This document shows positions 34,810 through 43,069 of a stretch of 64,000 bases of DNA, in pieces. Made by a program: the position numbers and the translations under genes. A model generated the notes under the pieces. The model saw only the letters and a program-made list of their open reading frames with translations. It was not told where the DNA came from and made no database searches. Every line of letters begins with the position of its first letter. The stretch's first letter is position 1. This DNA comes from Ornithobacterium rhinotracheale (GTDB taxonomy: Bacteria > Bacteroidota > Bacteroidia > Flavobacteriales > Weeksellaceae): NCBI RefSeq assembly GCF_022832975.1, contig NZ_CP094846.1, positions 1,089,501 through 1,153,500 on the forward strand, read 5' to 3'.

Positions 34810-35847
34810 TTAATAGCTATGCTCGTCTAATTCAACTTTCCCCGAGAATGTTTTGTATACAAACAAAGTATAGCCTAATACAAGCGGACCGCCTATTGCG
34901 ACGATGAGCATCATGATTTTAAGAGATTTAGTCGAGGCTGCCGCATTATAAATGGTAATGCTATTGGCAAGGTCGTTGGTGTTTCTCAAAAGCTCAGGAT
35001 AGAGTTCTACCGCCACAAGCATCATCATAAAACTCAATGTCAGAGATGAGAAAAGAAAGGCTCCTTGGAAGTTCTTTTTGTGTGCTAAACGCGGTACATT
35101 GGCAATACTCAAAAATCCTAAAATTGGGAAGATAAAGTAGTAGGGTTCTGCCATTAAATCATCGTATAAATGTGGAATAAAAATGAGTGCATAAGCAGTT
35201 GTAATGGTGAAAATAATCACAAAAAGGACTACGGCTCTTTTTAAAATATTTTCTAATTGTAGGAACAATTGTCCGTGTGTTTTGATAAGTAAATATATCG
35301 CTCCATGCATTACAAAAAGTGCCAAAATACTCAATCCACAAAGGATAGAAAATGGATTTAGGAATTGGAAAAAAGCAGTTCCTACATACTCTAATTCGTG
35401 ATTGAGCGGTAGCCCCTGCAAGATGTTTCCAAGCACCACGCCGAGCAAAAATGCCAAAAGATTAGAAGAAACGAAATAGGAAATATCCCAAGTTCTTTTC
35501 CACCAGCGCATGTTTTCTTTTCCACGAAATTCAATGGAAACGGCACGGAAAATTAAACAAACCAAAAACAGCATAAACGGAATATACATCGCCGAAAAGA
35601 GTGTAGCATAAAACAACGGAAAGCCTGCAAACAACGCACCCCCACCGATGACAAGCCAAACCTCGTTACCATCCCACACAGGGCCAATGGCGTTGAGCGC
35701 GATACGGCGGTGATCTTCTTTCTTAAAAAATAAGTGCAAAGCGCCCGCGCCAAAATCGAAGCCGTCTAAAATGGCATAACCCGAGAATAATGCGCCTACT
35801 ACTAAAAACCACCAAGTGGGATAATCGATTCCTAAAAATGTTTCCAT
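34810..35847 (-). CDS. cydB: Cytochrome bd oxidase subunit II
   Basis: A 345-residue polytopic membrane protein. The opening LVVGALFSGYAILDGFDFGAGAL and GPVWDGNEVWLVIGGGALFAGFP are the signature of CydB, which pairs with CydA in the high-affinity, low-oxygen quinol oxidase. About eight hydrophobic helices are visible. The expected partner cydA, normally directly upstream, is absent; instead a phosphotransferase gene ends 16 bp before its start. A cydA copy must lie outside this window if the complex is functional. Confidence 0.95.
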   Translation of the reverse strand: METFLGIDYPTWWFLVVGALFSGYAILDGFDFGAGALHLFFKKEDHRRIALNAIGPVWDGNEVWLVIGGGALFAGFPLFYATLFSAMYIPFMLFLVCLIFRAVSIEFRGKENMRWWKRTWDISYFVSSNLLAFLLGVVLGNILQGLPLNHELEYVGTAFFQFLNPFSILCGLSILALFVMHGAIYLLIKTHGQLFLQLENILKRAVVLFVIIFTITTAYALIFIPHLYDDLMAEPYYFIFPILGFLSIANVPRLAHKKNFQGAFLFSSLTLSFMMMLVAVELYPELLRNTNDLANSITIYNAAASTKSLKIMMLIVAIGGPLVLGYTLFVYKTFSGKVELDEHSY

Positions 35848-35863
35848 AGGTTTTGCTAAAATT

Positions 35864-37795
35864 TTATTTGGTTAAATTTCTATCTATAATTCTTTCGTTG
35901 TAATCTTGAAACCATTTTTTTACCCATTCTTCCGCCTTTTGGTGCTGTGGTAAATTGCGTTCCGAGATTAAATTTTGCGCCAAATCGGCGTCGTTTCGTT
36001 TATAAATCCCAATGACATCTTTGCCATCGAAGATGTAAATATAATCATTAATGATGAATTGATTATTCACGCCCGTAGAATTCACGATAATATTAGGCTC
36101 ATCGCTATTTTCTTGCACCAAACTGCGTCCCCAGCTGCGGAAAGGCTTGTTGTAGCCAATCAAATCGGTGAGCGTAGGGTAGATGTCGATTTGTTGCGCA
36201 GGTGTAGTCACTTCACCATGAAGATTGTAATTTTCATTTGGGCTAAAGAACAAAATCGGAATCGCAAAACGATTCATCGTTTTTTGATATTCAGGATAGT
36301 AGACTTGGTTTGTGTGATCCGCCACAATCACAAAAATCGTGTTGTGATACCAAGGCATCTTTTCTGCCGTTTTGAAAAATTGTTTCAATGCAAAATCTGA
36401 ATATTCAATCGGCTCGTGAATTGGAATTTTACCTTTTTTGAATTTTCCGTTGTATTTCTCAGGAATTTTAAACGGGTGATGAGACGAAACACTGAACAAA
36501 GTAGCCATAAAAGGCGATTGTTTTCGGTTGAGTATTTCTGCAAAATATTGGAAAAATGGCTCGTCCCAGATACCCCAAATTCCGTCGTAATCATCATCAT
36601 TGTTGTATTCCGTTTTGCCATAATAATGATTAAATCCTAAAATATTCCCAAAGCCTAAAAAGCCCATGGAACCATTGGGAGCCCCATGGAAAAATGAAGT
36701 GTCGTAGCCCATATCGTTGCACACAGACACGATAGATTGTATTTTTTGATTGGCATACGGCGACGAGGTAAACGCATCTTTGAGCGAAGGAATGCCGCAT
36801 AAAACCGAAGACATTCCATGAATGGATTGTCGGCCATTGGCATAGGCTTCAGTGAAAATTAAACTTTTGCCCGCCAAAGAATCCAAAAATGGCGTATAGG
36901 AAACAAAATCTGGAATTTGAGTATTTTTATTGAAAGCTCCGCTGTATTCTTTCCCAAAACTTTCCATGATAAAAATTACGATATTCGGTTTTTCGGGCGT
37001 TTCGCGAGGATAATATTTTATGGTCTTAATATCTCGCTCGGCTTCGGCGGTAGGATACCAATTTTCTTTTTTAAAGCCATTGCTACGAATTGTACGAATC
37101 AGCGAAAAAGGGCTGTTCAGGACTAAATTCGCATTCACGGGCTTTTTGGTGTGGCGTCCCGCATCTACCATGTTGATGGGGCGTGTGCTATGCTGAAAAT
37201 CACCACGGATTCCGCCCACGACCAAAACCGTAATTACGACAATTTGCAACACCGAAATTCCGAAATATTTCCATAATTGCTCGGGCTTGTAGATGCGAAT
37301 TTTTACTTTCTTATACAAGAAAATCCAAAGGATCATCAGCCCAATGTAACAAATCGGTATCGACGGTTGCGATTTGATTGCTTCCCAAAAAACGCGTGTC
37401 AAATTGGTTTCGTGTCCCACGACATCAAACACGGCAGAAGTAAGCCTGCTTTGGCTAAATTTAAAATAAACAAAATCACCAAAATTCAGCACATAAGCAA
37501 TGCCATTGGTTATGAAATACCACCACATCAAAAAGGTTTGAAATCCTTTTTTAGTATTAATGTACAGCGGCAAAATACTCAGCAAAATAAAAACCGAGTT
37601 GATGTATAAAATCGCAGTGGTGTCAAAAGCTGTTCCGTAATAGCAAAGCCTAAACAAATCTTGCGTGGAGTCTACCGAAAGCAAATCGGCGTTGTAATAA
37701 TAGAAAAGCAAACGCGCAATTTGGTAAAACACAAATACCAAAAGCAAGCGATAAGCAAGTACTTTAAGTTCGCCAAGGCGCGACCAATTTTTCAT
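35864..37795 (-). CDS. LtaS-type alkaline-phosphatase-fold membrane phosphotransferase
   Basis: A 643-residue protein. About five N-terminal membrane helices (1-225) are followed by an extracytoplasmic sulfatase-fold domain. Metal and nucleophile sites appear in VIFIMESFGKEY (metal-binding Glu), YANGRQSIHGMSSVLCGIPS (candidate Ser/Thr nucleophile region), SFFHGAPNGSMGFLGF and VVADHTNQVYYPE. The family includes lipoteichoic-acid synthases and phosphoglycerol or phosphoethanolamine transferases. Gram-negative Bacteroidota lack LTA, so transfer of a phospho-group to an envelope glycan or lipid is likelier. The acceptor is unknown. Confidence 0.88.
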   Translation of the reverse strand: MKNWSRLGELKVLAYRLLLVFVFYQIARLLFYYYNADLLSVDSTQDLFRLCYYGTAFDTTAILYINSVFILLSILPLYINTKKGFQTFLMWWYFITNGIAYVLNFGDFVYFKFSQSRLTSAVFDVVGHETNLTRVFWEAIKSQPSIPICYIGLMILWIFLYKKVKIRIYKPEQLWKYFGISVLQIVVITVLVVGGIRGDFQHSTRPINMVDAGRHTKKPVNANLVLNSPFSLIRTIRSNGFKKENWYPTAEAERDIKTIKYYPRETPEKPNIVIFIMESFGKEYSGAFNKNTQIPDFVSYTPFLDSLAGKSLIFTEAYANGRQSIHGMSSVLCGIPSLKDAFTSSPYANQKIQSIVSVCNDMGYDTSFFHGAPNGSMGFLGFGNILGFNHYYGKTEYNNDDDYDGIWGIWDEPFFQYFAEILNRKQSPFMATLFSVSSHHPFKIPEKYNGKFKKGKIPIHEPIEYSDFALKQFFKTAEKMPWYHNTIFVIVADHTNQVYYPEYQKTMNRFAIPILFFSPNENYNLHGEVTTPAQQIDIYPTLTDLIGYNKPFRSWGRSLVQENSDEPNIIVNSTGVNNQFIINDYIYIFDGKDVIGIYKRNDADLAQNLISERNLPQHQKAEEWVKKWFQDYNERIIDRNLTK

Positions 37796-37853
37796 TTCTT
37801 AAAATTTAAAAATGCTGAAAATCAACATTTTGATGTATTTTTTTTAGTCTAAA

Positions 37854-38795
37854 TTATTCAGCTTTAGGTAAATAAATTTCAGCCATCATACAGCGAGCAC
37901 TTCCGCCTCCTAATTTTTCAATTGTAGGAATCGCAACGCTGATGATTGGGTTGTATTTTTCAATCGCTTGAATTTGTTCAGGTTTAAGTGATTGGTACGC
38001 CGTTTCAGACATTACCAAATACGGCTGGTCGTCTTTGCCCAAAACTTGCAGCATATTTCCAGCGAATTGGTGCATTTGTTCATCACTGATTTTGATGATT
38101 TCTTTGCCCGTTTCTTTCAAAGTTTCGACCACATTTTTCTTTTCTTTCTTATCGTCGATGCTGTCTAGGCAAATGATGGCATATTTATCTGCCAAGCACA
38201 TCATCACATTGGTGTGGTAAATCGGCATACGCTCGCCATCCACCGTTTGGTTGGCTGTAAAACTAATCGGCGTAAATTCAAAATCTTCGCAAAATTCGAT
38301 GAATAAACCTTCATCTGTGCGAGGAGAAAGTGCGGCATAAGCATAGCGATTTTCGCGATCGAGAATCATACTTCCTGTGCCTTCCAAGAAAATGTCTTCT
38401 TGCTCTGCGGCAGAGAAATCGGTTACGGCATCAATGGCGAACCCTTTTTCTTCCAAAAAGTCCAAAATCTCATCTCTACGCTCAGGTCTGCGGTTTTCGG
38501 CAAACATTGGGAAAAGCGCAATTTGAGCATTTTCGTGCATGCTAATCCAGTTGTTTGGGAAAATTGAATCTGGCGTGTGTGGCTCTTTGGTGTCTTGAAT
38601 GGTAAAAACATTGATCCCGTGGCTGCGCAATTTTTCAACCATGGCATTGAATTCGCTCAAGGCCAAAGTTTGGATTTTTTCGCTGCTACGACTTGGTTTT
38701 TGTTGGAAATAATTGTTTTCAGCCGTTTCGGCATTGTAGTAGAACGCAATGGGTTCTATCATTAATATACTATTGGTAATTTGTTTATTTTTCAT
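37854..38795 (-). CDS. ctlX: CtlX-like citrulline-related hydrolase (amidinotransferase superfamily)
   Basis: A 313-residue guanidino-modifying-enzyme-fold protein. The opening SILMIEPIAFYYNAETAENN, then TPDSIFPNNWISMHENAQIALFPMF, the FLEGTGSMILDR substrate site, YHTNVMMCL with the catalytic His, and GGGSARCMMAE with the nucleophilic Cys match the family named CtlX (citrulline utilisation hydrolase). Function is inferred from that family. dprA ends 20 bp before its start codon, so dprA and ctlX are probably cotranscribed. Confidence 0.87.
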   Translation of the reverse strand: MKNKQITNSILMIEPIAFYYNAETAENNYFQQKPSRSSEKIQTLALSEFNAMVEKLRSHGINVFTIQDTKEPHTPDSIFPNNWISMHENAQIALFPMFAENRRPERRDEILDFLEEKGFAIDAVTDFSAAEQEDIFLEGTGSMILDRENRYAYAALSPRTDEGLFIEFCEDFEFTPISFTANQTVDGERMPIYHTNVMMCLADKYAIICLDSIDDKKEKKNVVETLKETGKEIIKISDEQMHQFAGNMLQVLGKDDQPYLVMSETAYQSLKPEQIQAIEKYNPIISVAIPTIEKLGGGSARCMMAEIYLPKAE

Positions 38796-38815
38796 AGGGC
38801 GAATGTACTACTTTT

Positions 38816-39922
38816 TTAGGAGATTAATTCATAATTTTTACCCGATAATGGTCGCACCAAACCTTTCATTTCTAAATTTAATAAATCAGCCATCAACGAA
38901 AAACCAGGTTTTTTCATATTCAGAGCAATTTCGTCAATATGTAATTGATTGTTTTTGCGTAAGATAGCGACGATTTTTTCTTCTTCGGGCGAAAGGTTGA
39001 TAAACAATTCACGCTGAATGGGTTTTTGCTTTTTCTGAGGTGTTAAGTTCAAATAGTTTAAAACATCTTTGGCTTCGGTGAGCAAAAATGCTTTGTGTGA
39101 TTTAATTAAATGATGACACCCCTTGGAATAAGTGTCGTCTACGCGTCCTGGCACGGCAAAAACATCGCGATTGTAATTATTGGCGTGCGTGGCTGTGCTC
39201 ATAGCGCCACCTTTTATGGCCGATTCCACAATGATTGTAGCATCTGAAAGTCCTGCGATGATTCGGTTTCGGCTCAAGAAAAATTCTCTTTGCGGACGAT
39301 GGAAAGAAGAAAAACTCGAAATCAAACCGCCCTTTTTAAGCATTTTTATGGCGGTAGCTTCGTTGGCTCGTGGATAAATCTCGTGCACCGAATGCGCCAA
39401 AACGCCCAAAGTAGGCAAATTATTTTCAAGCGCAGCACGGTGTGCCGCAGCATCCACGCCGAGCGCCAATCCACTTACGATAACGACGGGCTGATTGGCC
39501 AAATCTGCTACAAATTTTTGGATAAATTCTTCGCCACGGGGTGTCATGTTTCGTGTGCCTACAATCCCGATGAATTTTTTGTCTTTCCAGTCCATTTCGC
39601 CACGATGAAAAATAAAACATGGCGCATCGCTGCATTGCTTTAATAAATAAGGATAATCGTCGGAATAAAAACTCAGAATTTTGACATTTTTTTTGGCGCA
39701 AAATTCAATTTCTTTTTCTGCTCGCTCCAAGAGTTCTGTGTTCCCAATGCCTTCTATTTTCTTGGGCGAAAGGTTTTGAATACTTAATTTTTCTTTGGTT
39801 GAAAGTTCCCAGACACTTTTTGCAGACCCAAAATGGGCGATGAGTTGCTTTGCCGTCTCGGCGCCAATGCCTGAAACATAATTTAATGCTAAAAGAAACT
39901 TTAAATCATTGTCTTGATACAT
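38816..39922 (-). CDS. dprA: DNA-processing protein DprA
   Basis: A 368-residue single-stranded-DNA-binding protein that protects incoming DNA and loads RecA during natural transformation. It has an N-terminal helix-hairpin-helix region (NYVSGIGAETAKQLIAHFG), the Rossmann-like core with GIVGTRNMTPRGEE, SGLALGVDAAAHRAAL, FLSRNRIIAGLSDATIIVE and AVPGRVDDTYSKGCHHLI, and a C-terminal winged-helix DML1-like domain from about 305. All parts of the usual DprA are present. Confidence 0.96.
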   Translation of the reverse strand: MYQDNDLKFLLALNYVSGIGAETAKQLIAHFGSAKSVWELSTKEKLSIQNLSPKKIEGIGNTELLERAEKEIEFCAKKNVKILSFYSDDYPYLLKQCSDAPCFIFHRGEMDWKDKKFIGIVGTRNMTPRGEEFIQKFVADLANQPVVIVSGLALGVDAAAHRAALENNLPTLGVLAHSVHEIYPRANEATAIKMLKKGGLISSFSSFHRPQREFFLSRNRIIAGLSDATIIVESAIKGGAMSTATHANNYNRDVFAVPGRVDDTYSKGCHHLIKSHKAFLLTEAKDVLNYLNLTPQKKQKPIQRELFINLSPEEEKIVAILRKNNQLHIDEIALNMKKPGFSLMADLLNLEMKGLVRPLSGKNYELIS

Positions 39923-39958
39923 AAATAGTTAATAAAATTGTTGAAATCTCTTTAAAAC

Positions 39959-39994
39959 TTTTGCCTAAAAGTAAGATTTTATTTTTTAATTTTG
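39959..39994 (+). promoter_or_regulatory. Promoter of the HU/SPOR gene
   Basis: TTTTG at 39959-39963, 23 bp, then TAATTTTG at 39987-39994 followed by C. The ATG at 40000 begins only 5 bases after the -7 box, so the transcript is predicted to be leaderless or nearly so. Confidence 0.55.
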
Positions 39995-39999
39995 CTACT

Positions 40000-40959
40000 A
40001 TGAATATGAAAAAAACTATAGTTGCATTATTATACCAGTACGATTGTGTCATCGTTCCAGGACTTGGTGGATTCATAGCTAAAAACACCGAATCTGAATT
40101 TAATCCTATAGATTATACTTTTTTTCCACCGAGAAAAAAAATCGGTTTTAATAGTGATTTAGTACACACCGATGGGCTTTTGGCCAACGCTATTGCCAAA
40201 GAATATGGCATGGATTATAAAAATGCAGTTTTGGCGATAGATAAAGAAGTGGCACTTTGGAAAGAAGCTTTGAACCAAGGCGAAAATATCCAAATTGAAG
40301 GGTTAGGTATTTTAAATAAACAAAACCAAAACTTAAACTTTCAGCCCGAAAAAAACATCAATTTTGCATTAGACACTTACGGGCTTGAGCCTGTAAAAGC
40401 TAATTATATTTTAAGAGAAAAATCTGAAAAACAAACTGAAACACCGACTAAAACGGCAAGTGCATGGGGCTCTTATGCGGCTGCTATCGCTTTAGCCATT
40501 GGGGTAGGAGTGACCAGTTTTTTTGCCAATCATACTTTAGTGCAGCCACAATTAAGTAGTATTTTACCATTTACTTTGAACGCAGAAGTAGCTGAAAGAC
40601 AGAATGTAGCAGATTTTATTCTTGAGCCACAAACACAACAAGCACCAAAAGCTGAAGTAAACGAAACGACAGCTGTTGCCGAAACTCCCGTTTCTGTAGC
40701 ACCTGCTGAAGTGAATGAAGAATCTCCTGAAATGCCTGTAAAAACTTATCAAGTAATTGGTGGTTCTTACAAAAAATACAGCGAAGCCATGGTAGAAGTA
40801 GCAAACATGAAGAAAAAAGGCTACAATCAAGCAGTAATCGTAGGGAAAGTAGGTTCTTATTTCATGGTAGCATACGATACTTTTGACAGCGAAGAAGAAG
40901 CCTTAGCCTTGAAAAGAAGCCTTGAGGCTAAAAAAGTAGATGTATTTTTAAGAAAATAG
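40000..40959 (+). CDS. HU-CCDC81-like plus SPOR domain protein
   Basis: A 319-residue protein of a type common in Bacteroidota. Residues 1-75 (KKTIVALLYQYDCVIVPGLGGFIA ... GLLANAIAKEYGMDYKNA) form an HU-like bacterial domain, continued by GENIQIEGLGILNKQ. A hydrophobic helix at about 162-180 (WGSYAAAIALAIGVGVTSFFA) anchors it in the inner membrane. The C-terminal SPOR domain (TYQVIGGSYKKYSEAMVEV to the end) is a peptidoglycan-binding fold that in the family recognises denuded septal glycan. A link between DNA/cytoplasm and the division site is plausible but inferred. I start at 40000, not at the ATG at 39961, because the promoter lies between them. Confidence 0.88.
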   Translation: MNMKKTIVALLYQYDCVIVPGLGGFIAKNTESEFNPIDYTFFPPRKKIGFNSDLVHTDGLLANAIAKEYGMDYKNAVLAIDKEVALWKEALNQGENIQIEGLGILNKQNQNLNFQPEKNINFALDTYGLEPVKANYILREKSEKQTETPTKTASAWGSYAAAIALAIGVGVTSFFANHTLVQPQLSSILPFTLNAEVAERQNVADFILEPQTQQAPKAEVNETTAVAETPVSVAPAEVNEESPEMPVKTYQVIGGSYKKYSEAMVEVANMKKKGYNQAVIVGKVGSYFMVAYDTFDSEEEALALKRSLEAKKVDVFLRK

Positions 40960-40983
40960 ATTAAAAACGATATTTTTTAACAC

Positions 40984-41013
40984 AAAGCAGGAATTTTTTC
41001 CTGCTTTTTTTGT
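40984..41013 (+). terminator. Rho-independent terminator after the HU/SPOR gene
   Basis: Perfect 10-bp stem AAAGCAGGAA / TTCCTGCTTT with a TTTT loop and following T run. Confidence 0.88.
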
Positions 41014-41037
41014 TTATATTTATTAAAAATAAAACCT

Positions 41038-41766
41038 ATGTTCATCGCGATAGTATATTCCATTTTATTTGTGATTTTCGGACTGTATATCAATGAAAAA
41101 AGAGTGCAGTTTCTATTCTTGTGCCGTGGGTTCAACGATTACAGTAATGATAAATTTAATGTATCAGGTTTTTCTTCTTATTTGAAGAAGTTAAATATTT
41201 TCCTTGGCATATCTATGCCATTGCTATTTTTTGCGTTTTATCATTGGTACGAAGTTGTTTATGCATATTTAAGCCTACTTATTTATCCTATCTTTGTGTA
41301 TATCTTTTTAATGATAAAACAACCCAGCTTTTATTATGTGAAGCCCAAAAAGTATGAAAAAGAAAATTGGATTTATGCCCCTTATATTGGAATATTTAGT
41401 ATTGTAGGTGTATTTATATTATTGTATGTGGGGACGAGAAATTCCGAATTGGAAGTGGAAAACGACAAAATCAAAATCACGGGGATTTACGAAACAGAAT
41501 TAAACACAAATGAAATTCAATCAGTTTCTTTGGTTTATCAATTGCCCAAAATCGTAGAGCGTACCAATGGTTTTGCGTTTCAGGGCGTTTTGAAAGGTTA
41601 CTTTAAAACTGAAAATGGCGAGCGCGTGAAGTTATTCATCAACGAAGAAGATAAGCCGCCATTTATTTTAATTATAACTAAAAACGGGCAAAAAATATAT
41701 TTTTCGTCCGGCGATAAAAGCAATTTCGAATTGTATAAAGAATTGAAAGAAAAGCTAAATCTTTAA
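41038..41766 (+). CDS. Membrane protein with DUF3784-like N-terminus and PH-like C-terminus
   Basis: A 242-residue protein. Four hydrophobic helices (about residues 1-18, 52-68, 74-92 and 119-138) surround a short loop VQFLFLCRGFNDYSNDKF of the kind seen in DUF3784 proteins. A soluble beta-rich C-terminal half (ELEVENDKIKITGIYETEL...) resembles a bacterial PH domain. Function unknown. Directly after its stop codon comes a frame encoding the end of a polymorphic toxin. A terminator upstream isolates it from the HU/SPOR gene. Confidence 0.7.
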   Translation: MFIAIVYSILFVIFGLYINEKRVQFLFLCRGFNDYSNDKFNVSGFSSYLKKLNIFLGISMPLLFFAFYHWYEVVYAYLSLLIYPIFVYIFLMIKQPSFYYVKPKKYEKENWIYAPYIGIFSIVGVFILLYVGTRNSELEVENDKIKITGIYETELNTNEIQSVSLVYQLPKIVERTNGFAFQGVLKGYFKTENGERVKLFINEEDKPPFILIITKNGQKIYFSSGDKSNFELYKELKEKLNL

Positions 41767-41788
41767 AATTTATTACGAATTCAAATCT

Positions 41789-42211
41789 GTGATAGATATA
41801 CCTCCTGGTAAGTTTGCAGAGCAATTTATAAAAGACCTTAGCCGTAGAGATGTCAACAGCCTAGACCAAATTAAATGGATATTTAATGGAGCAAAAAAAC
41901 CGATAGGAAAAGATGGAAAAGTCTTTAAAGAAACAATGGAAAAAGCAATTGATAATCTTCCGATTACAGATGATTTAACAAGGAAAAAATTAGGAATTGA
42001 ATTTAATCAATTAACCCAAATACTAGATGATAAAAACAAAATGTATGAATTTACTAATGTTATAGCCTCTTGGGCGAGAGAAAAAGGCTATAATGGAATT
42101 ATTGCACCAGGAGCGAGAGGAGCTAAAGATTATCAAAATGTAATCTTGTTTAATCAAAATTATATAGATAATATCTTGACAAATAAAACACGAATAAAAA
42201 TTAATAAATAG
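41789..42211 (+). CDS. C-terminal fragment of a polymorphic toxin
   Basis: About 140 residues from a GTG; the same frame stays open upstream to 41759 without any ATG, reading ...KIYYEFKS before the GTG. The sequence looks like the toxin end of a larger protein: YEFKS could be the ExK part of a restriction-endonuclease-type fold, followed by FAEQFIKDLSRRDVNSLDQIKWIFNG. The second half (FTNVIASWAREKGYNGIIAPGARGAKDY..NVILF) resembles RES/ART-type toxin C-termini. No export signal, Rhs repeats or T9SS delivery domain precedes it. It is either an orphan toxin module left by recombination or a pseudogene. The next gene, 3 bp away, has the layout of a cognate immunity gene. Confidence 0.6.
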   Translation: MIDIPPGKFAEQFIKDLSRRDVNSLDQIKWIFNGAKKPIGKDGKVFKETMEKAIDNLPITDDLTRKKLGIEFNQLTQILDDKNKMYEFTNVIASWAREKGYNGIIAPGARGAKDYQNVILFNQNYIDNILTNKTRIKINK

Positions 42212-42214
42212 AAT

Positions 42215-42745
42215 ATGTTATCATACTTAACGAGATTAGAGCTTGATAGAGAGGTGGTTAAAAAACAACTAATAATAAATTTATTTAATAAAGAAAGTGA
42301 TTTAACTTTAAAAGAATATTTATCTAATTCTTTTAAAGAAATGCCCCCTTATAACAAAGAAGTTTGGCTAAGAGTTATTAACAAATTAATAGAGCCTTCA
42401 TTTGATGAGAGAAGATATGATGAGATGGTGTATGTTTTTGGATATTTATCAAAAGATGATCACGATTTTGAAAAACAATATAAATTTTATGATGAATTGA
42501 AAAATGAGAAAAGACTAGATGAGGAAAGCAAAAAATTTATAGGCTTTATGGCTGGAGTAGGTTTTTTCAAGCAATACGAAATGAATTTAGAAGAATGGTT
42601 TAATTCTTACTATTGGACAAGACCAGATTTACAAGGTAATGTAAATTATAAAATGAAATATACTATCAATGACATTTTAAATTTATCACATGGTCTTAAT
42701 TATTTCAAAACAATTTTGCCTCAATTAAATTATTGGAGAAGATAA
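42215..42745 (+). CDS. Candidate immunity protein for the adjacent toxin fragment
   Basis: A 176-residue cytoplasmic, highly charged, helix-rich protein starting MLSYLTRLELDREVVKKQ. I do not recognise a named family. Immunity is inferred from position (3 bp after the toxin-like frame, same strand), from size, and from the absence of a signal peptide or catalytic motif. It is the last gene before the integrase region of the mobile element, and its base composition is more AT-rich than the upstream chromosomal genes. Confidence 0.6.
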   Translation: MLSYLTRLELDREVVKKQLIINLFNKESDLTLKEYLSNSFKEMPPYNKEVWLRVINKLIEPSFDERRYDEMVYVFGYLSKDDHDFEKQYKFYDELKNEKRLDEESKKFIGFMAGVGFFKQYEMNLEEWFNSYYWTRPDLQGNVNYKMKYTINDILNLSHGLNYFKTILPQLNYWRR

Positions 42746-43069
42746 TAGGTCATGTATCGGCCTTGTGGGTTTTATTGTAAGATTATGAATGTTAGATATT
42801 TTTTTAATTTAAACAATTAACCAAAAAGCAAAAATAGGTAAAAAAATGTAACTAACTATGAAACAGTGAATTAATTATTTGTTTACCTTTAACTTGCCGA
42901 CAGAGAATCACTGAAATTAGCCTTAAAAAGACAAAGTTGAGTTACTTATCAGTTACTTGATAAGCATTCAAAGTTTTTTACCAAAGAGGCTATATTTCAG
43001 TGCTTTGCATGATATTTCATCTTTCATTGTTACTCAATAGAAATTAATTTAGTAACCCCAAATTATAGA
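42746..43069. other. Element end: candidate integrase-binding (att/arm) region
   Basis: A 324-bp gap with no convincing gene. The pentamer GTTAC occurs five times on one strand or the other (42848-42852 minus, 42941-42945 and 42952-42956 plus, 43029-43033 plus, 43052-43056 minus). The two central copies form an 11-bp tandem GTTACTTATCA / GTTACTTGATA, with TTATCA and TGATAA in inverted relation. Such clustered short repeats next to a tyrosine-recombinase gene are typical of arm-type sites at one end of an integrated element. The core att site cannot be fixed because the other end is outside the window. Confidence 0.5.

Noticed and set aside
41789-42211. Toxin-antitoxin (type II) pair
   Set aside because: The order toxin then partner, the missing start codon and the effector-tip sequence fit a polymorphic toxin end with immunity better than a small TA operon.
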